A stretch of 7,753 nt of DNA, taken from NCBI GenBank assembly GCA_023393655.1, contig JAEWKP010000105.1:1-7753 (forward strand), written 5' to 3'. Source of the DNA: Pseudomonadota bacterium (GTDB lineage Bacteria > Pseudomonadota > Alphaproteobacteria > Rhizobiales > Beijerinckiaceae). Shown here piece by piece: positions 1-6,784 of this stretch (position 1 is its first letter; each line of letters opens with the position of its first letter). The position numbers were made by a program, and so were the translations under genes. The notes below the pieces were generated by a model. That model saw only the letters and a list, made by a program, of their open reading frames with translations, searched no databases and was not told the origin of the DNA.

Positions 1-3000
1 AATTCGGCGGGGGCCGCGGCCGCGGGCTCCGTCCGGCGCCAGCCCCGGACTAGGCGCACGACGCCGACATAGAGCAGCGGCACGAAGAAGACGCCGATCA
101 CGGTGGCGGAGATCATGCCGCCCATCACGCCGATGCCGATCGCGTTCTGGCTCCCCGATCCAGCGCCCGTGGCAACTGCCAAAGGCGTCACGCCGAGCAC
201 GAAGGCGAGCGAGGTCATCAGGATCGGCCGCAGGCGCTGGCGGGCCGCCTCCAGCGTCGCCTCGACGAGGCCCTTGCCATGGGCCTCCTGCTCGATCGCG
301 AATTCGACGATCAGGATCGCGTTCTTGGCTGCCAGACCGATGGTCGTGAGCAGGCCAACCTTGAAATAGACGTCGTTGCTCTGGCCGAAGAGCGTCGCCG
401 CGAGCAGGGCGCCGAAGATGCCGATCGGTACCGACAGCATGACCGCGAAGGGGACCGACCAGCTTTCGTAGAGCGCGGCAAGGCAGAGGAACACGACCTG
501 CATCGAGAGGGCGTAGAGCGCCACCGCCTGGCTGCCCGAGAGGCGTTCCTGGAAGGACAGGCCGGTCCATTCATGGCCGAAGCCGGTCGGCAACTGCCCC
601 ACCAGACGGTCGATCTCGTCCATCGCCGCGCCGGAACTGACGCCCGCGGCGGCCGCGCCCTGCATCTGGACCGCGGCGGCGCCATTGTAGCGCTCCAGCC
701 GCGGCGAGCCGTAGTCCCAGCGCCCGCTGGAGAAGGCCGAGAACGGCACCATCTCGCCGCCCTGGTTGCGGACATACCAGCGCCCGATATCGCCGGGCTG
801 CATGCGGAAGGGCGCATCCGCCTGGACATAGACGGACTTCACCCGGCCGCGGTCGATGAAGTCGTTGACATAGGCCGAGCCCCAGGCTGTCGACAGGGTG
901 TTGTTGATGGCGGCGAGCGGCAGGGTCAGGGCACTCGCCTTCTCCTGGTCGATCTCGACCGCGTATTGCGGCGTATCCTCCTGCCCGTTCGGGCGGGTGC
1001 CGGTGAGCTGCTTGCTCTGCGACGCGAGGCCGAGCAACTGGTTGCGGACTTCCATCAGGCGGGAATGACCGGCGCCGGCGATGTCCTGAAGGTAGAAATC
1101 GAAGCCCGCCGTGTTGCCGAAGCCCTGGATCGCCGGCGGAGCCAGTGCGTAGACCGTGCCGTCCTTGATCGAGCGGAACGCACCCATGGCGCGTCCGGCG
1201 ATGGCCTGGGCCGTCGCCTGCTTGCCGACGCGCTCGGCGAAGGGTTTCAGCCTGACGAAGGCGAGGCCGACATTCTGGCCCTGGCCGCCGAAACCGAAGC
1301 CGGCGACGGTGAGCACGCCCTCGACGAGGTCCTTCTCCTTTTCGAGATAGTGCTTCTGCACCTGGTCGAGCACGCGCAGCGTCCGGTCCTGCGTGGCGCC
1401 GACAGGCAACTGCACGCTGGTCAGGAGGATGCCCTGGTCCTCGTCGGGCAGGAAGGAGGAGGGCATGCGGGCGAAGAGCCAGACCATGCCACCGCTGATC
1501 ACCAGGAAGAGGAGCAGGAAGCGCAACGGCCGCCCGATCATCCCTGCGACGCCGGAGCGGTAGCCGTTGGTGGTGCGCTCGAAATTGCGGTTGAACCAGC
1601 CGAAGAAGCCCTTGCGCGGGCCATGATCGCCGACCGGCTTGAGCAGCGTCGCGCACAGCGCAGGCGTCAGCACCAGCGCGACGACGACCGAGAGCGCCAT
1701 CGCGGTCACGATCGTCACCGAGAACTGCCGGTAGATCACGCCGACCGAACCGCCGAAGAACGCCATCGGCACGAACACGGCCGAGAGCACGGTGGCGATG
1801 CCGACCAGCGCACCGGTGATCTCGCCCATCGACTTGATCGTCGCTTCCTTCGGCCCGAGCTTCTCCTCCTGCATGACGCGCTCGACATTCTCGACCACGA
1901 CGATGGCGTCGTCGACGAGCAGGCCGATGGCCAGTACCATCGCGAACATGGTCAGCGTGTTGATCGAATAGCCGGCGAGCGCCAGCACGCCGAAGGTGCC
2001 GAGCAGCACGACCGGTACCGCCAGCATCGGGATGAAGGTCGCGCGCAGGTTCTGCAGGAAGACGTACATCACGATGAAGACGAGGATGATCGCCTCGAAC
2101 AGCGTGTGCACGACCTTCTCGATCGAGAGCGTCACGAAGGGCGTGGTGTCGTAGGGATAGGTGACCTCGACGCCCTCGGGCAGGGTCTGCTTCAGGCGCT
2201 CGATCGTCGCGGTCACCGCCTTGGCGGTGTCGATCGCGTTGGCGCCGGTCGCGAGGCTGATGGCGAGGCCGGTGGTCGGCTGGCCGTTATAGCGCGAGAC
2301 GGTGTCGTAGCTCTTGGCGCCGAGCTCGACGCGCGCGACGTCGTTCAGCCGGACGATCGAGCCGGAGGCGCCGCTCTTCAGGATGATGTTCTCGAATTGC
2401 GAGACCGTCTGGAGCCGCGACAGCGCGGTCACGGTGGCGTTGAGCTGCTGGCCGCTGACCTGGGGCAGGCCGCCGAGCTGGCCGGCCGACACTTGCGTGT
2501 TCTGCGCCTCGATCGCGGCGGCGATGTCGGCGGGCATCAGCGCGTATTTGCGCAGCTTGTCCGGGTCAAGCCAGATGCGCATGGCATAGCCGGCGCCGAA
2601 GAGCTGGGTCGTGCCGACGCCCTCGACGCGCTTCAGCGTGTCGTTGAGGGTCGAGTCGACATAGTCGGCTAGGTCGGTGGTCGACATCCGCCCGTCCTTC
2701 GAGACGAAGGCGACGACCATCAGGAACCCGGTGGAGGCCTTGGCGACCGAGATGCCGGTGCTCTGCACCACCGAGGGCAGCTGGCGCGTGACGAGCTGCA
2801 GCTTGTTCTGCACCTGCATCTGCGCGACGTCGGGATCGGCCTGGCTGTTGAAGGTCAGGGTGATCTGGGCGTTGCCGGTCGAGGTCGAGGTCGCCGTCAT
2901 GTATTGCAGGTTGTCGAGGCCGGTCATGCCCTGCTCGATGACCTTGGTCACCGAGTTCTCGACGGTCTGCGCGTCGGCGCCGGGATAGTTGGCGCTGATC

Positions 3001-3131
3001 TGGACGGTGGTCGGTGCGATCTGCGGATATTGCGAGATCGGCAGGGAGCGCAGGGCGAGCAGGCCCGCCAGCATGATGACGATGGCGACGACCCAGGCGA
3101 AGATCGGCCGTTCGATGAAGAAGCGCGACAT
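1..3131 (-). CDS. RND efflux permease, HAE1/AcrB type (C-terminus cut by window edge)
   Basis: Inner-membrane proton-driven drug exporter that works as a trimer with a periplasmic adaptor and an outer-membrane channel. Codons 1-1043 are visible, with no stop before the left edge; AcrB is 1049 residues, so only a few are missing. The sequence is collinear with AcrB throughout. It starts MSRFFIERPIFAWVVA (TM1). The TM4 proton-relay pair is D407-D408 (LLVDDAIVVVENVER), exactly at AcrB numbering. The TM10 lysine is K936 (GLAAKNAIL, AcrB K940), and the TM11 arginine is R966 (RLRPILMTS, AcrB R971). Pore phenylalanines F136, F178, F612, F614 and F625 are kept, but AcrB F610 is Leu607. The start lies four bases after the adaptor stop with only a weak purine-rich ribosome site, which suggests translational coupling. 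The closest named relatives I can suggest are AcrB, MexB and Brucella BepE; I cannot choose a symbol. Substrates are unknown. Confidence 0.96.
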   Translation of the reverse strand, partial: MSRFFIERPIFAWVVAIVIMLAGLLALRSLPISQYPQIAPTTVQISANYPGADAQTVENSVTKVIEQGMTGLDNLQYMTATSTSTGNAQITLTFNSQADPDVAQMQVQNKLQLVTRQLPSVVQSTGISVAKASTGFLMVVAFVSKDGRMSTTDLADYVDSTLNDTLKRVEGVGTTQLFGAGYAMRIWLDPDKLRKYALMPADIAAAIEAQNTQVSAGQLGGLPQVSGQQLNATVTALSRLQTVSQFENIILKSGASGSIVRLNDVARVELGAKSYDTVSRYNGQPTTGLAISLATGANAIDTAKAVTATIERLKQTLPEGVEVTYPYDTTPFVTLSIEKVVHTLFEAIILVFIVMYVFLQNLRATFIPMLAVPVVLLGTFGVLALAGYSINTLTMFAMVLAIGLLVDDAIVVVENVERVMQEEKLGPKEATIKSMGEITGALVGIATVLSAVFVPMAFFGGSVGVIYRQFSVTIVTAMALSVVVALVLTPALCATLLKPVGDHGPRKGFFGWFNRNFERTTNGYRSGVAGMIGRPLRFLLLFLVISGGMVWLFARMPSSFLPDEDQGILLTSVQLPVGATQDRTLRVLDQVQKHYLEKEKDLVEGVLTVAGFGFGGQGQNVGLAFVRLKPFAERVGKQATAQAIAGRAMGAFRSIKDGTVYALAPPAIQGFGNTAGFDFYLQDIAGAGHSRLMEVRNQLLGLASQSKQLTGTRPNGQEDTPQYAVEIDQEKASALTLPLAAINNTLSTAWGSAYVNDFIDRGRVKSVYVQADAPFRMQPGDIGRWYVRNQGGEMVPFSAFSSGRWDYGSPRLERYNGAAAVQMQGAAAAGVSSGAAMDEIDRLVGQLPTGFGHEWTGLSFQERLSGSQAVALYALSMQVVFLCLAALYESWSVPFAVMLSVPIGIFGALLAATLFGQSNDVYFKVGLLTTIGLAAKNAILIVEFAIEQEAHGKGLVEATLEAARQRLRPILMTSLAFVLGVTPLAVATGAGSGSQNAIGIGVMGGMISATVIGVFFVPLLYVGVVRLVRGWRRTEPAAAAPAE

Positions 3132-3135
3132 GGCG

Positions 3136-4362
3136 TCAGTTCTTCGCCGCGTTGCCGTGGGCCGGCAGTTCGGCCCGGCGATTGGCTGATTTGAGCTCGC
3201 CGGTGGCCTCGTCGACGCTGACCTCGTTCGCCGTCACGGTCTGCCCCGACCGTACGAGCTGGCCGCCCTCGACGATGATGCGTTCGCCGTCCTTGACGCC
3301 GCTGTCGACCAGCCAGTTGTTGCCGATATTGCGGCGGGTCACCAGCACACGCTCCTCGACCTTGCCTTCGGCCGAGACGAATTTCGCGGTCGCCTCGCCC
3401 TTGGTGTTGCGCCCGACGGCACGCTGCGGCAGCAGGAAGTTGTTCTCGGCAATGCCTTCCTGGATTTCCGCCCGCACGAACATGCCGGGCAGCAGCAGCC
3501 GCTCGGGATTGGGGAACTCGGCGCGGACGCTGAAGGTGCCGGTGGTCTCGTTGATGTTCGCCTCGGCGAATTCGAGCTTGCCGGATTGCGCATAGGCGTC
3601 GCCCGTATCGAGCTTGAGCTTCACCGCGACATTCGGGCCGGTGAATTTCAGCCGGCCGGAGGCGATGTCGCTGCGGAATTTCAGCAGGTTGGTGCTCGAC
3701 TGGGTGACGTCGACATTGATCGGGTCGAGTTTGCGGATCGTGGTCAGCACCGCCGCCTGGTTGGCGGTGACGAGCGCTCCTTGCGTCAGAGCCGACTTGT
3801 CGATGCGCCCGTCGATCGGTGCCGTGACCTTGGTATAGGCGAGGTTGATCCTGGCTGCCTCGACATTGGCCTTGGCGGCCGCGACATCGGCCTGGGCCTG
3901 CCCCAGTGTCGCGGCAGCGTCGTCGGCATCCTGCTTGCTGCCGGCATTGCGCTGGAGCAGCTCGCGATAGCGATCCGCGCGAACCTGCGCGTTCGCGACG
4001 GCGGCCTCGGCCTTGTGCTGGGCGGCAACGGCGCTGTCGAGCGCCGCCTGATAGGGGGCGGGATCGATCTCGTAGAGCACGTCGCCGGTCTTGACCTCGC
4101 TGCCCTCGCGGAAAAGCCGCGACTTGATGATACCGTTCACCTGCGGCCGGATCTCGGCGATCAGGCTGGCGGAGACGCGACCCGGCAGTTCGGCGGTGAT
4201 CGCCACGGGCTGTGGATGCAGCGTGACGACGCTGACCTGGAGCTGCGGCTGCGACGGAGGCGCCGCCGCCTTCTCGGAATTGCAGGCGGCCAATACCGCT
4301 GCGAGGAGCAGGGCGCTCGGCAGGGCGTGGCGGGAAGAGGAGGGGACGCGCTCGGCCGACAT
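3136..4362 (-). CDS. RND efflux periplasmic adaptor (membrane fusion protein), lipoprotein
   Basis: Periplasmic adaptor of the AcrA/MexA/BepD type, linking the RND permease to an outer-membrane channel. It has 408 residues, normal for the family. Residues 1-26 form a lipoprotein signal peptide: n-region arginines, a hydrophobic stretch ALLLAAVLAA, then lipobox LAAC with the lipidated Cys27. Next come the first lipoyl half (about 60-100, GRVSASLIAEIRPQVNGII), an Ala/Gln-rich alpha-hairpin (about 102-172), the second lipoyl half (YTKVTAPIDGRI, 176-187), the beta-barrel with the family motif LLLPGMFVRAEI (289-300), and a membrane-proximal domain (LVDSGVKDGERIIVEGGQ). The start at 4362 is preferred because AAAGAGAG lies just upstream and a signal peptide follows directly. 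The frame stays open to 4620, but that extension runs through the promoter and into tetR and has no adaptor-like sequence. It is the first gene of the efflux operon; the permease follows after four bases. Confidence 0.95.
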   Translation of the reverse strand: MSAERVPSSSRHALPSALLLAAVLAACNSEKAAAPPSQPQLQVSVVTLHPQPVAITAELPGRVSASLIAEIRPQVNGIIKSRLFREGSEVKTGDVLYEIDPAPYQAALDSAVAAQHKAEAAVANAQVRADRYRELLQRNAGSKQDADDAAATLGQAQADVAAAKANVEAARINLAYTKVTAPIDGRIDKSALTQGALVTANQAAVLTTIRKLDPINVDVTQSSTNLLKFRSDIASGRLKFTGPNVAVKLKLDTGDAYAQSGKLEFAEANINETTGTFSVRAEFPNPERLLLPGMFVRAEIQEGIAENNFLLPQRAVGRNTKGEATAKFVSAEGKVEERVLVTRRNIGNNWLVDSGVKDGERIIVEGGQLVRSGQTVTANEVSVDEATGELKSANRRAELPAHGNAAKN

Positions 4363-4378
4363 GCGGGCTCTCTTTTTG

Positions 4379-4394
4379 GAAACTATTGGGTTTC
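4379..4394. promoter_or_regulatory. Candidate TetR-family operator, GAAAC-N6-GTTTC
   Basis: A short perfect inverted repeat, GAAAC (4379-4383) and GTTTC (4390-4394), covers the predicted start of transcription and the edge of the -10 box of the efflux promoter. A repressor bound here would block that promoter. A second inverted repeat, TCTTGA (4400-4405) and TCAAGA (4424-4429) with an 18-base gap, brackets the -35 region and is an alternative site. TetR-family operators are usually partial palindromes in the gap between divergent genes, so the location fits. The arms are short and could be chance. Confidence 0.35.
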
Positions 4395-4421
4395 TTATCT
4401 CTTGATTTCCCCGACTGTCAA
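4394..4421 (-). promoter_or_regulatory. Candidate sigma70-like promoter of the adaptor-permease operon
   Basis: Read on the minus strand, a perfect -35 box TTGACA (4421-4416) is followed by a 16-base spacer and a -10-like GATAAG (4399-4394), which matches TATAAT at the four central positions. Transcription would begin near 4387, giving a leader of about 25 bases before the adaptor ATG. The region is visibly more AT-rich than the flanking genes. This is pattern matching only; no transcript start is known. Confidence 0.55.
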
Positions 4422-4431
4422 ACTCAAGAAT
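4402..4431 (+). promoter_or_regulatory. Weak candidate promoter for the tetR-family gene
   Basis: On the plus strand TTGATT (4402-4407) could be a -35 box and AAGAAT (4426-4431) a -10 box, with an 18-base spacer. It would overlap the efflux promoter face to face, so one bound repressor could control both directions. Transcription would then start almost at the ATG at 4440, leaving a leaderless or nearly leaderless message or favouring one of the downstream ATGs (4455, 4473). Both box matches are only moderate. Confidence 0.25.
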
Positions 4432-4439
4432 GCGGCGCG

Positions 4440-5117
4440 ATGACGGACGCGCGCATGACAAGTGGCAAGAAAATGGCTGAAGCGGCGGCACAGGCCCGGG
4501 GGCGCGGGCGGCCCAAGACGCGCTCCGACGAGATGGAGCGGCACCGGATCGTGCAGACAGCGCGCGATCTGTTTCTCGATGTCGGCTATGGCGGCACGAC
4601 GATGGACGCAGTTGCCGCACGCTGCGGTGTCTCCAAGCGCACGCTCTACCAACTGTTCCCGGCCAAGACCGATCTGTTCCGGGTGATGATGGCCGATCAC
4701 CGGCGCTCGATGCTGGCGCTGCCGCGCCCCGACGGCGAGGATCTACCGCTGCTTGAGGCGCTGGCCGCGATCTTTCGGCTCGATAGCGACGAGATCGACA
4801 ATCGGGACCGACTGGCCTTCGTCAGGCTCGTCCTCGCCGATTCGGACCGCTTCAGCGAGATCGGCGAGATGATCGAGCAGGAGGGAGCGGAGCCCGCGCG
4901 ACGCCTTCTCGAAGCCTGGCTCTCCGATCAGCAGGCGCGCGGGAGGCTTCGGGCTTTCCCTGCGGATGCGTTGGCCCGTATGCTGATGGACATGGTCTTC
5001 TCCGTGCTGATCAAGCGCTTTCCCGGCGACCGGCTGCTGACGGTCGAGGAGCGTGCGCGCCATGCACGGCTTTGTCTCGAGGTGTTCCTGGAGGGCTCCG
5101 CGGCGACGGTTTCATGA
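4440..5117 (+). CDS. TetR/AcrR-family transcriptional regulator, divergent from the efflux operon
   Basis: Probable local repressor of the adaptor-permease operon; 225 residues, typical for TetR proteins. The N-terminal DNA-binding domain spans about residues 34-80: RIVQTARDLFLDVGYGGTTM, then the helix-turn-helix around AARCGVSKRTLYQLF (59-73) and the usual KTDLF. The rest is an all-helical ligand and dimerisation domain. Its pattern (RLVLADSDRF ... EPARRLLEAWLSDQQARGRL) resembles the AefR-like C-terminal family, a tentative match. The N-terminal tail carries RGRGRPK, an AT-hook-like basic motif. Start choice is uncertain: ATG 4440 has no clear ribosome site; ATG 4473 has GGCAAG close upstream and would give 214 residues. 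The frame also opens from a TTG at 4386, which would place coding sequence over the divergent promoter. The arrangement mirrors Brucella bepR-bepDE and E. coli acrR-acrAB. The inducer cannot be read from sequence. Confidence 0.92.
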   Translation: MTDARMTSGKKMAEAAAQARGRGRPKTRSDEMERHRIVQTARDLFLDVGYGGTTMDAVAARCGVSKRTLYQLFPAKTDLFRVMMADHRRSMLALPRPDGEDLPLLEALAAIFRLDSDEIDNRDRLAFVRLVLADSDRFSEIGEMIEQEGAEPARRLLEAWLSDQQARGRLRAFPADALARMLMDMVFSVLIKRFPGDRLLTVEERARHARLCLEVFLEGSAATVS

Positions 5118-5194
5118 CCGGAAGGCACGCACCCTATGACCGGTGATCGAGGCATGCCGAAACGCGCCTGCTGAGCCGCTTGCAAATGATGATT

Positions 5195-5207
5195 TCGGCT
5201 TGGCCGA
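5195..5207 (-). terminator. Small hairpin after the tRNA, possible weak terminator
   Basis: TCGGC-TTG-GCCGA forms a five-pair stem with a three-base loop in the gap between the convergent tetR-family gene and tRNA. On the minus strand it begins about 11 bases past the tRNA CCA end and is followed by AATCATCATTT, which lacks a good T-run. It may help end or process the tRNA transcript. The rest of 5118-5217 holds only a repeated ATGACCGG (5114-5121 and 5136-5143). Confidence 0.3.
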
Positions 5208-5217
5208 GCCACGCGAG

Positions 5218-5291
5218 TGGCTGGGGGACTAGGATTCGAACCTAGACAACCAGAGTCAGAGTCTGGGGTCCTACCGTTAGACGATCCCCCA
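5218..5291 (-). tRNA. tRNA-Gln (anticodon CTG)
   Basis: The minus strand folds as a complete 74-base tRNA with an encoded CCA. The acceptor stem is TGGGGGA (from 5291) paired with TCCCCCA, followed by discriminator G and CCA ending at 5218. The U1-A72 end pair and G73 are typical of glutamine tRNAs. The D arm contains CTAACGGTAG. The anticodon stem CCAGA/TCTGG encloses loop CTCTGAC, giving anticodon CTG, which reads CAG. The T arm has CTAGG-TTCGAAT-CCTAG. It stands alone, with no other tRNA in the window. The opposite strand reads as a well-known spurious peptide (see findings). Confidence 0.97.
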
Positions 5292-5644
5292 ACGACAGGG
5301 CGCTTCGGGCCGCGCCGCGTTGGTGAGCCGGGGTCTAATCAATGCGATCCGGCTTGGCAAGAGCAGAATTCATCGTCTCTGCGAAACGATCACCGGAAGA
5401 GGCTTCACGCGTTCACCTCAAGAGAATTCGGGGGTTTTCGGGTCCGGGCAGCGAGAGGCAATCGCAAGGCTTCCATGGGGCCCTCCGGTCATCGGCCGAT
5501 GAGGCCGGTGGAGCGGCTTGTGCCTGCCGCCGTGGCCGCGCCCGCCCGCTCGGTCGCTCGCGCCCCCGGCTTGCGTTTCCGGCCTGCGCAAGACGCATGC
5601 GAACCGCCTTGCGCGGCGAGGGCCTCTTCGGTGAACATCGCCCC
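5292..5644. other. Non-coding stretch between tRNA-Gln and the M20 peptidase gene
   Basis: No convincing gene is seen. Open frames cross it on the plus strand, including one continuous with the peptidase frame from 5342, but the translations are Arg/Ala/Gly-rich and of low complexity, unlike a real N-terminal domain. It should hold the tRNA promoter (left) and the peptidase promoter (right), though I could not find a convincing peptidase promoter. It contains a perfect 12-base palindrome, CATCGGCCGATG (5490-5501), and four copies of the hexamer CTTGCG/CGCAAG (5463, 5570, 5587, 5608). Two of those copies form an inverted repeat with an 11-base gap. Confidence 0.6.
5332..5360 (-). promoter_or_regulatory. 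Candidate tRNA-Gln promoter
   Basis: Upstream of the tRNA on the minus strand, TTGCCA (5360-5355) could be the -35 box and TAGACC (5337-5332) the -10 box, 17 bases apart. A GC-rich stretch follows, as is common after the -10 of stable-RNA promoters. It would leave a leader of about 34 bases before the mature tRNA 5' end. The -10 match is poor, so this is tentative. Confidence 0.3.
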
Positions 5645-6757
5645 ATGAAACAGCAAGATTCCGCCGCCGCGCTCTCCGTCTGGGTCGCGCTCGAAAGCCC
5701 CACCAGCCATCCAGCCGGCGTGAACGGCATGATGGACCTCGTCCAGAAAGATGTTGCGGGCCTGCCGATCGCGATCGAGCGCATTCCCGGCCGCGACGGG
5801 CTCGGCGACATGGTCGTGCTGCGTGCCGGCCTCGACAACGGCCAGCCGGGCGTCGCGGTGATGTCACATCTCGACACGGTGCATCCGGTGGGGACCAGCG
5901 CCAGGGAACTGCCCGTCAGGGTCGATGGCGACCGGCTCTACGGCCCGGGCGTCTACGACATGAAGGGCGGCGCCTGGCTCGCCTTGCAGGGCTTCAAGCA
6001 GGTCGCGGCTGCCGGCTCGGCCAGGCGGCCGATGGTCTTCCTGTTCACGCCCGACGAGGAGATCGGCTCGCCGACCAGCCGCGCGCTGATCGAGGAGATC
6101 GGCCGGGGATCGAAGGCGGTGCTCGTCACCGAGCCGGCCCGCGAGGGCGGCAAGATCGTCACCGCGCGCAAGGGTGTCGGGCGCTTCGACGTGCGGCTGG
6201 AAGGCCGGCCGGCCCATGCCGGCTCGCGCCATGCCGATGGGCGCAGCGCCATCCGCGAGGCTGCGCACCAGATCCTCGCCATTGAGGGCATGACCGACTA
6301 CGCGCGCGGCATCACCACCAGCGTCGCGCTGGTCGGCGGCGGCACGGCGGCCAATGTCATCCCGCAGCATGCCTGGTTCAGTGTCGATTGCCGCGTCACC
6401 ACGCTCGCCGATGGCACGATGATGGAGAATCGCATCCTCAGCCTGAAGCCGCATGATCCCGATGTCGTGCTGCGGATCACCGGCGGGATGAACCGGCCGC
6501 CCTATGAGAAATCGGCCGCGGTGGCGGAGTTGTTCGAGCAGGCACGCAAGGTCGCGGCCGATGCCGGCTTCGACCTGCAGGACTGCCCGATGACCGGTGG
6601 CGGCTCGGACGGCAACTTCACCGCGGCGCTCGGCGTGCCGACGCTCGACGGGCTCGGCATCGATGGCGATGGCGCGCATACGCTGCAGGAATACGGGCTG
6701 ATCTCGTCGATCGCGCCGCGCCAGGCGCTGATCAAGGGCTTGCTGGAGACGATCTGA
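5645..6757 (+). CDS. M20-family metallopeptidase, glutamate carboxypeptidase (CPG2)-like
   Basis: Two-zinc hydrolase of 370 residues that probably removes an acyl or peptidyl group from an amino acid such as glutamate. The catalytic domain motifs are complete and in order: H75-x-D77 in MSHLDTVHPVG (zinc ligand and support Asp), D105 in GPGVYDMKGG (bridging ligand), E138-E139 in LFTPDEEIGS (general base and zinc ligand), E163 in VLVTEPA (zinc ligand), and H345 in GDGAHTLQE (last zinc ligand). GGGSDGN (318-324) is the usual substrate-side loop. The dimerisation domain lies between about 175 and 285 and carries the conserved H191 (GRPAHAG). The start at 5645 is chosen because family-like sequence begins there; the ribosome site is weak (GGTGAA about 13 bases upstream). 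No signal peptide is seen, so it is probably cytoplasmic. M20 substrates cannot be assigned from motifs alone; CPG2, dipeptidase and deacylase relatives remain possible. Confidence 0.93.
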   Translation: MKQQDSAAALSVWVALESPTSHPAGVNGMMDLVQKDVAGLPIAIERIPGRDGLGDMVVLRAGLDNGQPGVAVMSHLDTVHPVGTSARELPVRVDGDRLYGPGVYDMKGGAWLALQGFKQVAAAGSARRPMVFLFTPDEEIGSPTSRALIEEIGRGSKAVLVTEPAREGGKIVTARKGVGRFDVRLEGRPAHAGSRHADGRSAIREAAHQILAIEGMTDYARGITTSVALVGGGTAANVIPQHAWFSVDCRVTTLADGTMMENRILSLKPHDPDVVLRITGGMNRPPYEKSAAVAELFEQARKVAADAGFDLQDCPMTGGGSDGNFTAALGVPTLDGLGIDGDGAHTLQEYGLISSIAPRQALIKGLLETI

Positions 6758-6784
6758 GGCGCCGCGTTGTGCTCTCGGCTTTCA

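Noticed and set aside
1..5. The window begins AATTC, like a cut EcoRI end
   Set aside because: GAATTC also occurs inside the window (300-305, about 5366 and about 5423), so this is not a whole EcoRI fragment, and the permease coding sequence simply runs off the edge.
571..1656. A 361-codon open frame on the minus strand in another frame of the permease gene, which might suggest a frameshift
   Set aside because: The permease frame is uninterrupted here and carries all family motifs; the alternative frame is Arg/Ala-rich nonsense.
279..2672. A 797-codon open frame on the plus strand, antisense to the RND permease
   Set aside because: It is a GC-bias shadow: the translation is rich in Arg, Asp, Glu, His and Ala with no recognisable domain, while the minus strand encodes an AcrB-like protein through the whole interval.
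4363..4620. 86-residue N-terminal extension of the adaptor
   Set aside because: It would read through the divergent promoter and the tetR gene, has no adaptor similarity, and would bury the lipoprotein signal peptide that begins at 4362.
5218..5291. tRNA-Gln as an integration site for a genomic island
   Set aside because: No integrase and no second copy of the tRNA 3' end was seen in the window; both flanks look like ordinary chromosomal genes.
5342..5644. 101-residue N-terminal extension of the M20 peptidase
   Set aside because: Low-complexity Arg/Ala/Gly sequence; M20 similarity begins at the ATG at 5645 and the 370-residue length fits the family.
5864..6679. A 271-codon minus-strand open frame under the peptidase gene
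   Set aside because: It is antisense to a gene with complete catalytic motifs and shows no domain of its own.
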